In this document: positions 8,673 to 17,656 of the stretch, in pieces
Numbering within the stretch: the first letter of the stretch is position 1
Layout: the number at the start of each line of letters is the position of its first letter
Assembly: GCF_000826125.2 (NCBI RefSeq)
Contig: NZ_LN651373.1
Coordinates: forward strand, 1,876,753 to 1,940,752
Source: Bhargavaea cecembensis
Lineage (GTDB): Bacteria; Bacillota; Bacilli; Bacillales_A; Planococcaceae
Direction: 5' to 3'
DNA length: 64,000 nt
Notes under the pieces: generated by a model
Seen by the model: the letters and a program-made list of their open reading frames with translations, nothing else
The model's database searches: none
What the model was told of the DNA's origin: nothing
Program-made: the position numbers and the translations under genes

Positions 8673-9113
8673 TCAGTATATACTTTTTTCATCATCAAAT
8701 TTCAGCCCCTCTTTGAGGTCATACACCTGAAGCGTCGGCATATAGGTTCTTCTTATTTCCTTAAATCCATTTTTATCGTAAAGTTCTTTTATGTTCACTG
8801 AAGTTTCCCAAATAGATGTTTGTAATGGCAAATCTATTGTTTCTAGACTTTCTATTTTTCCTAATAATTTTTCCTCAACGCCTGTCATGGTATACAATGG
8901 ATTGCATAGTATTCGAAAATAAGTACAGTATGGATGGAAACTACTTAGCCATCCGAAAGCAACTCCTACTAATCGTTCCTCATCAAAAGCTGAGTATGCA
9001 AATTTAGAGTTCCTTACTATACTTAGTAAATATTCCTCCCCAAAAGACAAATCTAACAGCATTTTTAATTGTATTTCATCTTTCTGGTCATATTCCTTAA
9101 TAATAATTTTCAA
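8673..9113 (-). CDS. GNAT-like N-acetyltransferase
   Basis: A 146-residue protein with GNAT-fold features: beta strands around ERLVGVAFGWLSSFH, and a C-terminal segment NIKELYDKNGFKEIRRTYMP that matches the usual A-x-x-x-Y-x-x-x-G-F ending of the acetyl-CoA fold. The glycine-rich pyrophosphate loop is poorly conserved (MTGVEEKLLGKI), so the catalytic role is uncertain. AGGAAGAGGG upstream supports the start. It is AT-rich like the two genes downstream; the three look like one acquired cluster. Confidence 0.6.
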   Translation of the reverse strand: MKIIIKEYDQKDEIQLKMLLDLSFGEEYLLSIVRNSKFAYSAFDEERLVGVAFGWLSSFHPYCTYFRILCNPLYTMTGVEEKLLGKIESLETIDLPLQTSIWETSVNIKELYDKNGFKEIRRTYMPTLQVYDLKEGLKFDDEKSIY

Positions 9114-9282
9114 ATCCCTCTTCCTTTTCTTTTGTTTGAGGTACTAATTACTTTTTCACGGAACGGTCAGATTTTAGAACATTTATAATAGCCATACTAT
9201 CATTTATAGAGCATCACCCTCTTCGAGATTGTTTCCCTAATGTCCATCGTGTCCGCTAGCCGCCCATTGATCGTTGGTCCTA

Positions 9283-9307
9283 AAAAAGGCGGCCCGGCCG
9301 CCTTTTT
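9283..9307 (-). terminator. Terminator of the kyn operon
   Basis: An 11-bp stem (AAAAAGGCGGC, 9283-9293, with GCCGCCTTTTT, 9297-9307) with a 3-nt loop, followed by T residues on the minus strand, 10 bases after the kynB stop. Confidence 0.85.
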
Positions 9308-9316
9308 CAACATTCC

Positions 9317-9949
9317 TTATTCAGCAGGCCGGATGACCGCCCGGACCGGGCTGCCGTCCGCGCCGTGGATTGCTAGCGGGAGGGCAATGAATTCATAGTC
9401 TCCCGGCTCCACGTCCGCGAGCATCAGGTTTTCGATGATGTGCACGCCGGCTTCATGAAGCGAATGGTGTGTTGCCAGTTCCTTGCTGTGGATCAGGTCG
9501 ACGGACGGGATGTCAATGCCGAGCAGGATGATGCCCTTTTCCTGCAGCAACGGTCCGATGTCCGGATGCAACTCCTTGTAATCTTCGGGGAACGTCATCG
9601 GGTCGTTCTTCTCCGATGTCTTCAGCAAAAGCCGGCGGGCGCCGTCCAGGTTGAACTGCTCCAGCTCCGTCCGTCCGACCGACGGGAATTTTGTCACGTC
9701 GATCACGCGTGTCGTGCCAATATAAGTGTTTGGATCCAGCTGATGAAGCTGCTTGCCGGTTTCCTCAAAGTGGAACGGCGCGTCCGCATGGGTTCCGATG
9801 TGCAGGCTCGTCGTCATCTGACCGATGTTCGCAGAGCCGGTTTCTTCTTTCGTGGCGGCCAAGGCAAACTCGAACGGCGTGTCTTCCGGCCAGTTGGCCA
9901 TGCCGTTTCTGAGCGGCTGTGTAATATCGGTCCAGTTTCCTTCCTTCAT
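9317..9949 (-). CDS. kynB: Kynurenine formamidase (arylformamidase)
   Basis: Hydrolyses N-formylkynurenine to kynurenine and formate, the second step of tryptophan breakdown to anthranilate. The 210-residue product is a metal-dependent cyclase-family hydrolase: the HIGTHADAPFHF motif near residues 50-61 supplies metal ligands, and GIDIPSVDLIHSKEL with HHSLHEAGVHIIENL follow. It is the last gene of kynU-kynA-kynB; the gap to kynA is 15 bp and the terminator at 9283 closes the operon. Confidence 0.93.
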   Translation of the reverse strand: MKEGNWTDITQPLRNGMANWPEDTPFEFALAATKEETGSANIGQMTTSLHIGTHADAPFHFEETGKQLHQLDPNTYIGTTRVIDVTKFPSVGRTELEQFNLDGARRLLLKTSEKNDPMTFPEDYKELHPDIGPLLQEKGIILLGIDIPSVDLIHSKELATHHSLHEAGVHIIENLMLADVEPGDYEFIALPLAIHGADGSPVRAVIRPAE

Positions 9950-9964
9950 CTATATCCCTCTCCT

Positions 9965-10819
9965 TTAAAGCGTCGTCCGCAAATTCCAGAGTTCCGGGAA
10001 AAACCGGTGGTCGAGCACATTCCGCAAATACGCAACACCCGACGATCCCCCGGTTCCCTGCCTGAATCCAATGATCCGCTCCACCGTCTTCATGTGGCGG
10101 AACCGCCATTGCTGAAGCCAATCTTCCACGTCGACCAACTTTTCCGCAAGCTGATACAGGTCCCAGTACCGGTCGGTGTCGCGGTAGACTTCTTCCCACG
10201 CGGCGGCCACGGAAGGATCCCCGTCATAGACGATCCGGAAGTCGCGGTCCAGCAGGTCAGGGTTGATCGCAAATCCGGCACGCGACAAAGCACCGATCGC
10301 CGCGTCATAAATGCCCGGCGCCCGGTATGCCTGCTCAAGTTCCCTGCGGATGTCCGCATCCTTTTCATAAATTTTCAAGATGAACTCCGATTTGTAACCG
10401 AGGGCGAACTCGATGAGACGGTACTGATGGGACTGGAAGCCTGACGCCTTTCCGAGCGATCCGCGAAATTCCAGGTATTCAGCGGGTGTCATTGTCGACA
10501 GGACGTCCCACGCGCCGATGATCTGGGACTGGATCTTCGACACACGCGCGAGTTTTTTGAATGCCGATTGCAGTTCTCCCGCGTTGATATCATCGATGGC
10601 GGCGGTCAGTTCATGCAGCAGCAGCTTCATCCAGAGCTCGCTCACCTGGTGAATGATGATGAACAGCATTTCATCATGGTGGCCGGACAGCCGGTTCTGG
10701 GAACTGAGGATCTGGTCAAGGGACAGATACTCGCCGTAGGTCATTGACTCGCGAAAATCCGTATGGATCGATTTTTCGCCTTGCAGCGATTCCTTCAGCT
10801 CCGAAATCTTCTTCGGCAT
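9965..10819 (-). CDS. kynA: Tryptophan 2,3-dioxygenase
   Basis: A heme enzyme that opens the indole ring of L-tryptophan to N-formylkynurenine. It is 284 residues, the normal bacterial length. Recognisable stretches are [40 protein letters not shown], the [20 protein letters not shown] substrate-site region and [20 protein letters not shown] near the C-terminus with the heme-proximal His. It lies 14 bp after kynU and 15 bp before kynB. Confidence 0.96.
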   Translation of the reverse strand: MPKKISELKESLQGEKSIHTDFRESMTYGEYLSLDQILSSQNRLSGHHDEMLFIIIHQVSELWMKLLLHELTAAIDDINAGELQSAFKKLARVSKIQSQIIGAWDVLSTMTPAEYLEFRGSLGKASGFQSHQYRLIEFALGYKSEFILKIYEKDADIRRELEQAYRAPGIYDAAIGALSRAGFAINPDLLDRDFRIVYDGDPSVAAAWEEVYRDTDRYWDLYQLAEKLVDVEDWLQQWRFRHMKTVERIIGFRQGTGGSSGVAYLRNVLDHRFFPELWNLRTTL

Positions 10820-10833
10820 CGGCTTTCCCTCCC

Positions 10834-12108
10834 TCAGGCAATGACATCCCGCTGGTTGTCGAATTTTTTATACCGTCCATCCTCCATGATTCCTTTTAGA
10901 ATCACAACCGCCTGCCGGACGTGATCGAATGAATTGTAGAGTGCAACCGGCGCCAGCCGGATTCCTTTCGGGGCACGGAAATCGGGGATGACCCCTTCTT
11001 CTTTCAACGCCCGGCAGATCCGGGCAGCCTCGTCATGCTCCAAATACACATGTCCCCCGCGGCGCCCGTGATCAAGCGGAGTCGAAATCGAAAAGCCGGA
11101 TTGCGGCAATTCTTCTTCGATCAGCTCGATCAGGTAATCGGTCAGCCGCAATGACTTCTCACGGATGTTGCCGATGCCCGCTTCCGTGAACATCTCAAGC
11201 GATCCGAGCAGCGGGGCGGAGCTGAAAATGTTCGGGGTTCCGACCTGGTAGGCACCCGCTTCCCCGGCAGGCGTCATGTCATGCTCCATGTCAAACTGCT
11301 TTTCCTTATCCGAGCCGAACCAGCCGGCCAGACCTGGTTTTTTCCCGAAGTGCCGCCTGTTCACGAACAGCCCACCGGTCGCCCCCGGTCCTCCGTTCAG
11401 GTGCTTGTATGTGCACCAGAACGCGAAGTCGGTGTCCCATACATCGAGCGAATGCGGCAAAGCACCGATCGAGTGGCAAAGGTCAAACCCGATCAAGATG
11501 CCCCGTTCATGGGCGGCCGCGGTGAGACGGCCCATATCGAGGATCTGACCGCTCCGGTAGAGCACGCCCGGCAGGATCGCGACAGCCACTTCGTCGGTCA
11601 TGGCCGCGATGATGTCCTTTTCCTCCAGCGTGTTGCCGTCCCGGCTTCTCACCTTGATCAAATGCGCGTCCGGATCCATTCCCCGCAACTCGATCTGACT
11701 TTTGATCGCATACAGATCACTCGGGAAGTTCAGTTCATCAGCCAGGATTTTCGTCCGCTTGCCTTCCGGACGGTAAAAAGTGGCGAGCAGCTGATGCAGA
11801 TTCGCGGTCGTCGAGCCGGTCATGATGACTTCGTCCGGCTCGGCTCCGATGAGCGGCGCGCTCATCTCTCCGAGACGTTCGGCCATGAAGTACCATGGAT
11901 GCTTTCCTTCCGTCCAGCCCCCGATCCCGGACTCTTTCCATGAATCGATCAGCTCATGCATTGAACGCTCCGCGCGTTTTGACATCAAGCCGAGAGAATT
12001 CCCGTCCAGGTAGATCGTTTCCGGCCGGATATAAAACTCTTCACGGAACCTTGCAAGAGCGTCTTCACGGTCCAGTGATGCCGCATATTCTTCGGAAATC
12101 CGGTTCAT
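10834..12108 (-). CDS. kynU: Kynureninase
   Basis: A PLP enzyme that cleaves kynurenine to anthranilate and alanine. The 424-residue product has the fold-type I features of the family: [14 protein letters not shown] near the N-terminus, [14 protein letters not shown] with the PLP-ring Asp, and the lysine loop [19 protein letters not shown]. It is the first gene of kynU-kynA-kynB. No nad genes follow, so the pathway here probably ends at anthranilate (inference). A cre-like site lies in the upstream spacer. Confidence 0.95.
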   Translation of the reverse strand: MNRISEEYAASLDREDALARFREEFYIRPETIYLDGNSLGLMSKRAERSMHELIDSWKESGIGGWTEGKHPWYFMAERLGEMSAPLIGAEPDEVIMTGSTTANLHQLLATFYRPEGKRTKILADELNFPSDLYAIKSQIELRGMDPDAHLIKVRSRDGNTLEEKDIIAAMTDEVAVAILPGVLYRSGQILDMGRLTAAAHERGILIGFDLCHSIGALPHSLDVWDTDFAFWCTYKHLNGGPGATGGLFVNRRHFGKKPGLAGWFGSDKEKQFDMEHDMTPAGEAGAYQVGTPNIFSSAPLLGSLEMFTEAGIGNIREKSLRLTDYLIELIEEELPQSGFSISTPLDHGRRGGHVYLEHDEAARICRALKEEGVIPDFRAPKGIRLAPVALYNSFDHVRQAVVILKGIMEDGRYKKFDNQRDVIA

Positions 12109-12168
12109 TTTTCCGCCTCCGTTTCTCGTTCTTCCACTAATCCGAGGTTAAGGGAAGAGCGGCCTTCA

Positions 12169-12182
12169 TGCAAGCGCTTTCT
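12169..12182. promoter_or_regulatory. cre-like CcpA operator upstream of kynU
   Basis: TGCAAGCGCTTTCT fits the catabolite-response consensus TGNAANCGNNNNCA at all fixed positions except the last. It lies in the 195-base spacer between divergent kynU and ilvA, about 60 bases from kynU, suggesting carbon catabolite control of tryptophan degradation. Confidence 0.5.
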
Positions 12183-12260
12183 TTTATCCATAGGGTTTAG
12201 CTCCATATAAATATTCTTGAATGTTACGAAAATTCCCGTGTATTCTGCGGATTTTCATGA

Positions 12261-12266
12261 TAGAAT
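12261..12266 (+). promoter_or_regulatory. Extended -10 element of the ilvA promoter
   Basis: TGATAGAAT gives an extended -10 (TG at 12258-12259, TAGAAT at 12261-12266) about 38 bases before the ilvA start. No convincing -35 is seen. Confidence 0.45.
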
Positions 12267-12303
12267 GGGTCCATTATATTTTCAGGTAAAGGTCGTGAAT
12301 AAG

Positions 12304-13572
12304 ATGCCAGCAACAAATGAACAAACGCGGACGGTCCAGGTGGAGGACATCCTCATCGCCAACCAGATGCTGAAGGAAGTCGTCGTCCATACCCCTTTAC
12401 AGCTGAACAAGCGGCTGTCGGAGAAATACGGGTGCAACATTTACATCAAGCGGGAAGATCTTCAGCATGTCCGCTCTTTCAAGTTGCGGGGGGCATTTTA
12501 CAAGATCAAATCTGTCGAACAGGAGGCGCGCGGGAAAGGCATCGTCTGCGCGAGCGCCGGCAACCATGCGCAGGGCGTCGCATTCGCCTGCGCAGAGCTC
12601 GGCATCGACGGGAAGATCTTCATGCCCCAGACCACTCCGAAGCAGAAGATCAATCAGGTAAAGATGTTCGGACGTGATCATGTGGAGATCATCCTGACCG
12701 GGGATACATTCGATGAATCGTCCGCCAGCGCGCTCGCCTATACAGAAGAAAGCGGACGGCTGTTCATCCATCCCTTCGACGATCCGGTCCTGATTGCGGG
12801 CCAGGGAACGGTCGCTGTCGAGATTTTGAACGATATCGGATCACCGGTTGACTATATGTTCGCCTCGATCGGCGGCGGCGGGCTCATGTCCGGACTTGCG
12901 ACGTACATCAAGCATGTCTCCCCTTCCACCCGGATGATCGGCGTCGAGCCGGCGGGTGCCGCCAGCATGAAGGCATCGCTTGTGCAAGGTTCGGTGTGCC
13001 GGCTCGATTCCATCGATAAATTCGTCGACGGTGCAGCGGTCCAAAAGCCCGGAGACCTCACGTTCGACATCTGCAGCCGGTACGTCGATGACATCACGCC
13101 GGTTCCCGAAGGCAAAGTATGTACTGCGATCCTCGATCTGTACAACGAGCATGCCATCATCGCCGAGCCGGCCGGTGCGCTCCCGATTGCGGCGCTCGAT
13201 GCACACCGGGAAGAGATCAAAGGCAAAACGGTCGTTTGCGTGATCAGCGGCGGCAACAACGACATCGGTCGCATGCAGGAGATCAAGGAAAAGTCCCTGA
13301 TCCATGAAGGACTCCTTTATTACTTCATCGTTGAATTCCCGCAGCGCGCCGGCGCACTCCGCCAGTTCCTGGACCATGTTCTTGGGCCGGATGATGATAT
13401 CACGACATTCGAATACACAAAAAAGAACAATAAGGAAAACGGCCCGGGGCTCGTCGGGATTGAAGTGAAGCATAAGGAAGACTACGACGGGCTCATCCGT
13501 CGCATGCATGCACTCGGCTTTCCGTTCAATGAAGTGAACAAAGACAGCACGCTGTTCGGGCTGCTGATCTGA
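12304..13572 (+). CDS. ilvA: Threonine ammonia-lyase (biosynthetic)
   Basis: Deaminates threonine to 2-oxobutanoate, the first step of isoleucine synthesis. The 422-residue product has the PLP lysine in SFKLRGAFYK (about residue 60), the phosphate loop SIGGGGLMSG and SAGNHAQGVA. A C-terminal ACT-like regulatory domain runs from LLYYFIVEFPQRAGALRQF to the end. The start at 12304 gives the same length as B. subtilis IlvA; in-frame sequence upstream overlaps the promoter. It is divergent from kynU. The hairpin at 13579-13604 ends it. Confidence 0.93.
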   Translation: MPATNEQTRTVQVEDILIANQMLKEVVVHTPLQLNKRLSEKYGCNIYIKREDLQHVRSFKLRGAFYKIKSVEQEARGKGIVCASAGNHAQGVAFACAELGIDGKIFMPQTTPKQKINQVKMFGRDHVEIILTGDTFDESSASALAYTEESGRLFIHPFDDPVLIAGQGTVAVEILNDIGSPVDYMFASIGGGGLMSGLATYIKHVSPSTRMIGVEPAGAASMKASLVQGSVCRLDSIDKFVDGAAVQKPGDLTFDICSRYVDDITPVPEGKVCTAILDLYNEHAIIAEPAGALPIAALDAHREEIKGKTVVCVISGGNNDIGRMQEIKEKSLIHEGLLYYFIVEFPQRAGALRQFLDHVLGPDDDITTFEYTKKNNKENGPGLVGIEVKHKEDYDGLIRRMHALGFPFNEVNKDSTLFGLLI

Positions 13573-13578
13573 TTCTTG

Positions 13579-13604
13579 GCTGTCCGGCGGTTAAAGCCGG
13601 ACAG
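13579..13604. terminator. Terminator shared by convergent ilvA and the UDG-family gene
   Basis: A 10-bp stem GCTGTCCGGC (13579-13588) / GCCGGACAGC (13595-13604) is followed by TTTCGTTT on the plus strand. It lies between two convergent stops. Confidence 0.8.
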
Positions 13605-13621
13605 CTTTCGTTTATGGTTGA

Positions 13622-14203
13622 TTAAGTCTGCCCTGATTCCAGTTTGCTCCTGACCAGCTGCATGTCTTCCAGGAACAGCTTGTACAGGTTCGGGCGCCGC
13701 CTGACGGCCAGCGGGTGATAAGCCACGGCAGTCTCATAGCCTTTCACCTCGTGCCAATTGCCCCGCATCCCCTTCACTTCCGCTTCCGGATCCCCGAAGA
13801 ACGTTTGGACGGCGACATTTCCGAGGCATACAATGAGCTTTGGACGATGTTTTTTCAATTGTTTGTCCAGATGCCGGTGCATGCAAATGTCGCGTGTCTG
13901 TTCTTTATCGTACTTCCGGACCGGCCGTCTTTTTAGAATGTATGTGACATAAAACTGCTCTTTTTCGAGGCCGGCTTCGTGGATGGCCCGCTGAAGCGTT
14001 TGGCGGGTGCCGCACACCATCGGATTCCCTTCCCGGTCTTCGCGCGCCCCCGGGTTGTCGAGGATGATCATGATGGGGGCCTCCGGATTCCCTTCTCCCC
14101 ATACCATCCGGGTTCCTTGCTTATAGAGCCCGCATTCCTTGCAATCCAGCTCGCTTGCCGGTGTCGGATCTTCCGGCCAGATCTCTGGGCAAAACGATTC
14201 CAT
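13622..14203 (-). CDS. Uracil-DNA glycosylase superfamily protein
   Basis: A 193-residue protein with the UDG fold pattern of family 4/5-like proteins. Motif A is GEGNPEAPIMIILDNPGARE, followed by DREGNPMVCG. LIVCLGNVAVQTFFG forms the central strand, and YHPLAVRRRPNL matches the HPS/HPA motif II. Cysteines in CKECGLY near the N-terminus, with Cys5 and a central CMHRH, could ligate the iron-sulphur cluster of family 4, but the spacing is not canonical. A base-excision repair role is likely but unproven. The neighbouring UvrA-like gene is divergent. Confidence 0.78.
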   Translation of the reverse strand: MESFCPEIWPEDPTPASELDCKECGLYKQGTRMVWGEGNPEAPIMIILDNPGAREDREGNPMVCGTRQTLQRAIHEAGLEKEQFYVTYILKRRPVRKYDKEQTRDICMHRHLDKQLKKHRPKLIVCLGNVAVQTFFGDPEAEVKGMRGNWHEVKGYETAVAYHPLAVRRRPNLYKLFLEDMQLVRSKLESGQT

Positions 14204-14277
14204 TTTCCATCACTCCCTGTACTCAGGGTACCCGTCCCCGGCAAAAGTGAAAACGTTCATCGGGCGGAAGCCAAAAA

Positions 14278-14286
14278 TGATAAAAT
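14278..14286 (+). promoter_or_regulatory. Extended -10 promoter of the UvrA-like gene
   Basis: TGATAAAAT (TG at 14278-14279, TAAAAT at 14281-14286), 23 bases before the ATG and just ahead of AAGGAGG at 14296-14302. Confidence 0.5.
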
Positions 14287-14309
14287 GGTCCTTTTAAGGA
14301 GGGTTGCGC

Positions 14310-16577
14310 ATGACGTCCATCAAAGATGAAGAAATCCGGATCATCAATGCAAATGAGAATAACTTGAAGAACGTGTCTGTTGAAATCCCGAAAAAGAAGA
14401 TCACCGTGTTCACCGGCGTGTCGGGTTCCGGCAAGTCCTCGCTCTGCCTCGATACGATTGCGGCGGAATCGAGACGGGAGCTGAACGAGACATTCCCGAG
14501 CTTTGTCCAGCAGTATCTGCCGAAATACGGCCGGCCCCATGTCGGCAAAATCGTGAATTTGCCGGTCACAATCGTCCTCGACCAGAAAAAGCCCGCCTCC
14601 AATTCCCGCTCGACAGTCGGCACGTACACCGACATCTATGCGCTGCTGCGCCTGCTTTACTCACGTGTCGGTCGGCCGTTCATCGGCTATTCGGATGCAT
14701 TCTCGTTCAACCATCCATCCGGCATGTGTCCGAGATGCGAAGGGATCGGCGAAGTGACGGACCTTGATGTCCATAAGCTCGTCGACTTCAACAAATCCCT
14801 CAACGATGAAGGGGTCATCAACTTCCCCGCCTTCACGACGGGCGCCTGGCGCTGGAAGCGTTACGCCTACAGCGGACTTTTCGACTTGGACAAGAAGATC
14901 CGTGACTACAGCCCGGAAGAACTGGATCTCTTTCTTTATTCGCCGCAGATCAAGCTTGAGAACCCGCCCGGCAATTGGCCGAAATCGGCAAAATTTGAAG
15001 GCATCGTCCCGCGCATGTACCGGAGTGTCATCACCCAGAAGGAAGGCAAGCGGCATCAGAAGCTGCTCGATGAAATTGTCACCACATATGAATGCCCCGA
15101 GTGCGGCGGGACGCGGGTGAATGAAAAAGTGCGGAGCTGCAAAATCGGCGGCCGGAGCATCGCGGACTTGTCCGACATGCCGATCGCCGACCTGGTTGGA
15201 TTCATCCGTAACATTGAGGACCCTGTGGCGAGGGACCTGAAAAAAGAGCTGGTCTCCCGGCTTTCTGCGCTGGACGAGATCGGTCTCGGCTACCTGACGC
15301 TCGGCCGCGGCGTCAATTCGCTTTCAGGCGGCGAAGCCCAGCGGACGAAGATCGCCAAATACATCAACTCCGCGCTCGCCGACATGGTCTATGTGTTCGA
15401 CGAGCCGAGCGCCGGGCTACATTATGCGGACATCGAACGGCTGAAACAGTCTCTCCTGAAGCTCCGCGATCATGGCAACACGATCCTCATCGTCGAACAC
15501 CATCCGGAAGTCATCCGGCTTGCCGATCACATCATTGATATGGGACCGTTCGCCGGAACCGACGGCGGCGAAGTGATGTTCACCGGCAGCTATGCAGGCC
15601 TGCTGGAAGCGGACACGCTCACCGGAAAGTCGCTTGGCCGGAACGTCCCCCTGAAGGAAAACCCGCGGAAGCCGAAGGACTGGTACCGGCTCGAGCATGC
15701 CTCGATTCATAATCTGAACGATGTCACGGTCGACCTCCCGCTCGGCGTGCTGACCGCCGTGGCGGGAGTCGCCGGCTCGGGCAAAAGCTCGCTCATGGAG
15801 CAATTCAGGAAAAGCTGGGATGGTCCGCTTGTTTCGATCGGCCAGAAAGCGATCGGATCGACTTCCCGCTCCACCCCGGCCACCTACCTTGATATTTCAG
15901 ACGACATCCGGTCCCTGTTCGCAAAGGAAAACAAAGTGAGTCCCGCCCTGTTCAGTTTCAACTCGAAAGGCGCCTGCCCGGCGTGCAACGGCAAAGGCGT
16001 CATCGTGACGGGCATGCATTTCATGGATCCGATCGAGACGGAGTGCGAGGTCTGCAACGGGACGCGCTACGCCCCGGACGTCCTCCAGTATAAGCTGGAC
16101 GGCAAGACGATTGCGGACGTCATGGACTTGTCGGTCGACGAAGCCATCCAATTTTTCGACGGCCGGCCGTTCACCGGGCGGCTCGTCTCCATGAACCGGG
16201 TCGGACTCGGCTACCTCCATCTGAACCAGTCGATGTCGACGCTTTCCGGAGGCGAACTGCAACGCGTCAAACTAGCCAGCCACCTGGATGAAAAAAGCAC
16301 GCTGTTCATCATGGACGAGCCGACGGAAGGCCTTCATCCTGATGATATCCGGAAACTGATGGACCTGTTCAACCATCTGGTGGACGAAGGAAACAGCCTG
16401 TTCCTCATCGAACACAGACTGGACGTTATCAAGCAGGCCGACTGGGTGATCGAAATGGGCCCCGGCGGCGGAACAGCCGGCGGCAATGTACTGTTTGAAG
16501 GAACACCCGGCGAGATGCTGCAAAGCACCCGCTCCGTCACCCGGCCATACGTGGAGGAAAGCCTCCTCGGGAACTGA
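14310..16577 (+). CDS. UvrA-like twin-ATPase protein (short UvrA paralogue)
   Basis: 755 residues, clearly shorter than true UvrA (about 950). It has two ABC ATPase modules: Walker A GVSGSGKSS near residue 38 with LSGGEAQR near 340, and a second Walker A GVAGSGKSSLM near 490 with LSGGELQR near 645. CxxC zinc modules are seen as CPRCEGIG, CPECGGTR and CPACNGKG...CEVCNGTR. Proteins of this class resemble UvrA2/DrrC and have been linked to drug tolerance or accessory repair in other bacteria; the role here is unknown. ATG 14310 sits 7 bases after AAGGAGG; a TTG at 14304 is too close to that site. Confidence 0.88.
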   Translation: MTSIKDEEIRIINANENNLKNVSVEIPKKKITVFTGVSGSGKSSLCLDTIAAESRRELNETFPSFVQQYLPKYGRPHVGKIVNLPVTIVLDQKKPASNSRSTVGTYTDIYALLRLLYSRVGRPFIGYSDAFSFNHPSGMCPRCEGIGEVTDLDVHKLVDFNKSLNDEGVINFPAFTTGAWRWKRYAYSGLFDLDKKIRDYSPEELDLFLYSPQIKLENPPGNWPKSAKFEGIVPRMYRSVITQKEGKRHQKLLDEIVTTYECPECGGTRVNEKVRSCKIGGRSIADLSDMPIADLVGFIRNIEDPVARDLKKELVSRLSALDEIGLGYLTLGRGVNSLSGGEAQRTKIAKYINSALADMVYVFDEPSAGLHYADIERLKQSLLKLRDHGNTILIVEHHPEVIRLADHIIDMGPFAGTDGGEVMFTGSYAGLLEADTLTGKSLGRNVPLKENPRKPKDWYRLEHASIHNLNDVTVDLPLGVLTAVAGVAGSGKSSLMEQFRKSWDGPLVSIGQKAIGSTSRSTPATYLDISDDIRSLFAKENKVSPALFSFNSKGACPACNGKGVIVTGMHFMDPIETECEVCNGTRYAPDVLQYKLDGKTIADVMDLSVDEAIQFFDGRPFTGRLVSMNRVGLGYLHLNQSMSTLSGGELQRVKLASHLDEKSTLFIMDEPTEGLHPDDIRKLMDLFNHLVDEGNSLFLIEHRLDVIKQADWVIEMGPGGGTAGGNVLFEGTPGEMLQSTRSVTRPYVEESLLGN

Positions 16578-16632
16578 CCGGCTGACGGTGCGCGGATGGC
16601 ATCTATGTCCCTGGATAAATAACGTTTTGGTT

Positions 16633-16899
16633 TATATATGTTGAGATAAATAGTGTGCACTGTATGTAGTGATTGGAGTGGAAGGCGGCGACTCCAGCGG
16701 GAACAGCGCGAGCTGAAGACCCCGCGATGCCGCCCAACGCTATCGCTTTTGGGCGCAGACAGAGCTTTGCCGCTCAACGCTTCGCTTTTGAGCGCAGACG
16801 CCAACCTTCGTATTGGCGCCGGCTGAAGCCGTGCCCACGGAAAGCGTCCGCCTGAAACGGAAATCGACGGGATGAAGATTGTTTATCTCAACTTATATA
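16633..16899. repeat. MITE-like palindromic repeat element (Bacillales type)
   Basis: The 267-bp unit is bounded by 18-bp inverted ends (16633-16650 and 16882-16899, 17 of 18 matching). Inside, GATTGGAGTGGAAGGCGG at 16671, the GCGGGAACAGCGCGAG stretch, and CACGGAAAGCGTCCGCCTG near the right end match a widespread Bacillales repeat known to me from other genomes. It also holds two hairpin units with matched arm changes (GCCCAA/TTGGGC and GCTCAA/TTGAGC). No coding potential. The rest of 16578-17022 is otherwise empty. Confidence 0.75.
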
Positions 16900-17022
16900 G
16901 ATAATTAACGTCTCAGCTCTTCGCACTCAATGCAGCGGTCTCGCGGATGTCTTTTCTTTCTGAGTAGGATTCCTACAGAGAACCTGACACCATTCGCATC
17001 GGAAGAAACGGAGGAAGCTCAC

Positions 17023-17628
17023 ATGAAGTTGGTGATGATCATCGGCCCACAGGCGGTCGGGAAGATGTCTGTCGGCCGGGAACTTGAGGGCATGATCGAT
17101 GCCCGGCTGCTGTTCAATCACGAGACGCTTGATTTGTTCGCCAAGTTTCTCGGATACGGAAAAGAGACATTCCGCCTGTCGGATGAAACGAGGAAGGCGC
17201 TGTTTCGAGCGTTTGCGGAAAACCAAGGGTCCAACTTGACCGACGGCATTATTTTCACGGTTGTTGTCGCCTTCAACCAGGAGGGCGATCATCGGTTTCT
17301 CCGGGAAGTGAGCGATCTTTTCACCGGTGCGGGCGGCGACGTGTATATCATCGAGCTCGAAGCCGCGCTTGAAACCCGTCTGGCCCGCAACACGATGGAA
17401 AGCCGGCTTGAAGCGAAACCGTCCAAACAGAATCTGGAATTCTCCAAAAATGAACTGCTGTGCAGCCATGAGAAACACAGGCTTCACTCCCTCCCCGGCG
17501 AAGTGGAGAAAACCGTGCCGGAAGCCCGTTATCTGAGACTGGACAACAATGGGATCACCGCCCGGGAAGCAGCCGTCCGGATTGCGTCATTCATTGAAGC
17601 CGAACAAACGAAAACCGGTCCCGCTTGA
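17023..17628 (+). CDS. P-loop kinase-like ATPase of unknown substrate
   Basis: A 201-residue protein starting MKLVMIIGPQAVGKMSVGREL, a Walker A loop (GPQAVGKMS) as in shikimate/adenylate-type small-molecule kinases. YIIELEAALETRLARN resembles the strand and lid arginines of such kinases. GGAGG 8 bases upstream of ATG 17023 fixes the start; in-frame sequence before it comes from the repeat spacer. It is a single-gene unit with its own terminator. The substrate cannot be read from sequence. Confidence 0.7.
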   Translation: MKLVMIIGPQAVGKMSVGRELEGMIDARLLFNHETLDLFAKFLGYGKETFRLSDETRKALFRAFAENQGSNLTDGIIFTVVVAFNQEGDHRFLREVSDLFTGAGGDVYIIELEAALETRLARNTMESRLEAKPSKQNLEFSKNELLCSHEKHRLHSLPGEVEKTVPEARYLRLDNNGITAREAAVRIASFIEAEQTKTGPA

Positions 17629-17642
17629 TAGGGACCGGTTTT
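17611..17642 (+). terminator. Terminator of the P-loop kinase gene
   Basis: Stem AAAACCGGTCCC (17611-17622) / GGGACCGGTTTT (17631-17642), overlapping the stop codon; the T-rich side can serve both convergent genes. Confidence 0.8.
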
Positions 17643-17656
17643 CATTTATTTACTGA

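Noticed and set aside
14310..16577. Canonical UvrA of nucleotide excision repair
   Set aside because: It is about 200 residues short and the zinc-module arrangement is reduced; it fits the short UvrA-like class better.
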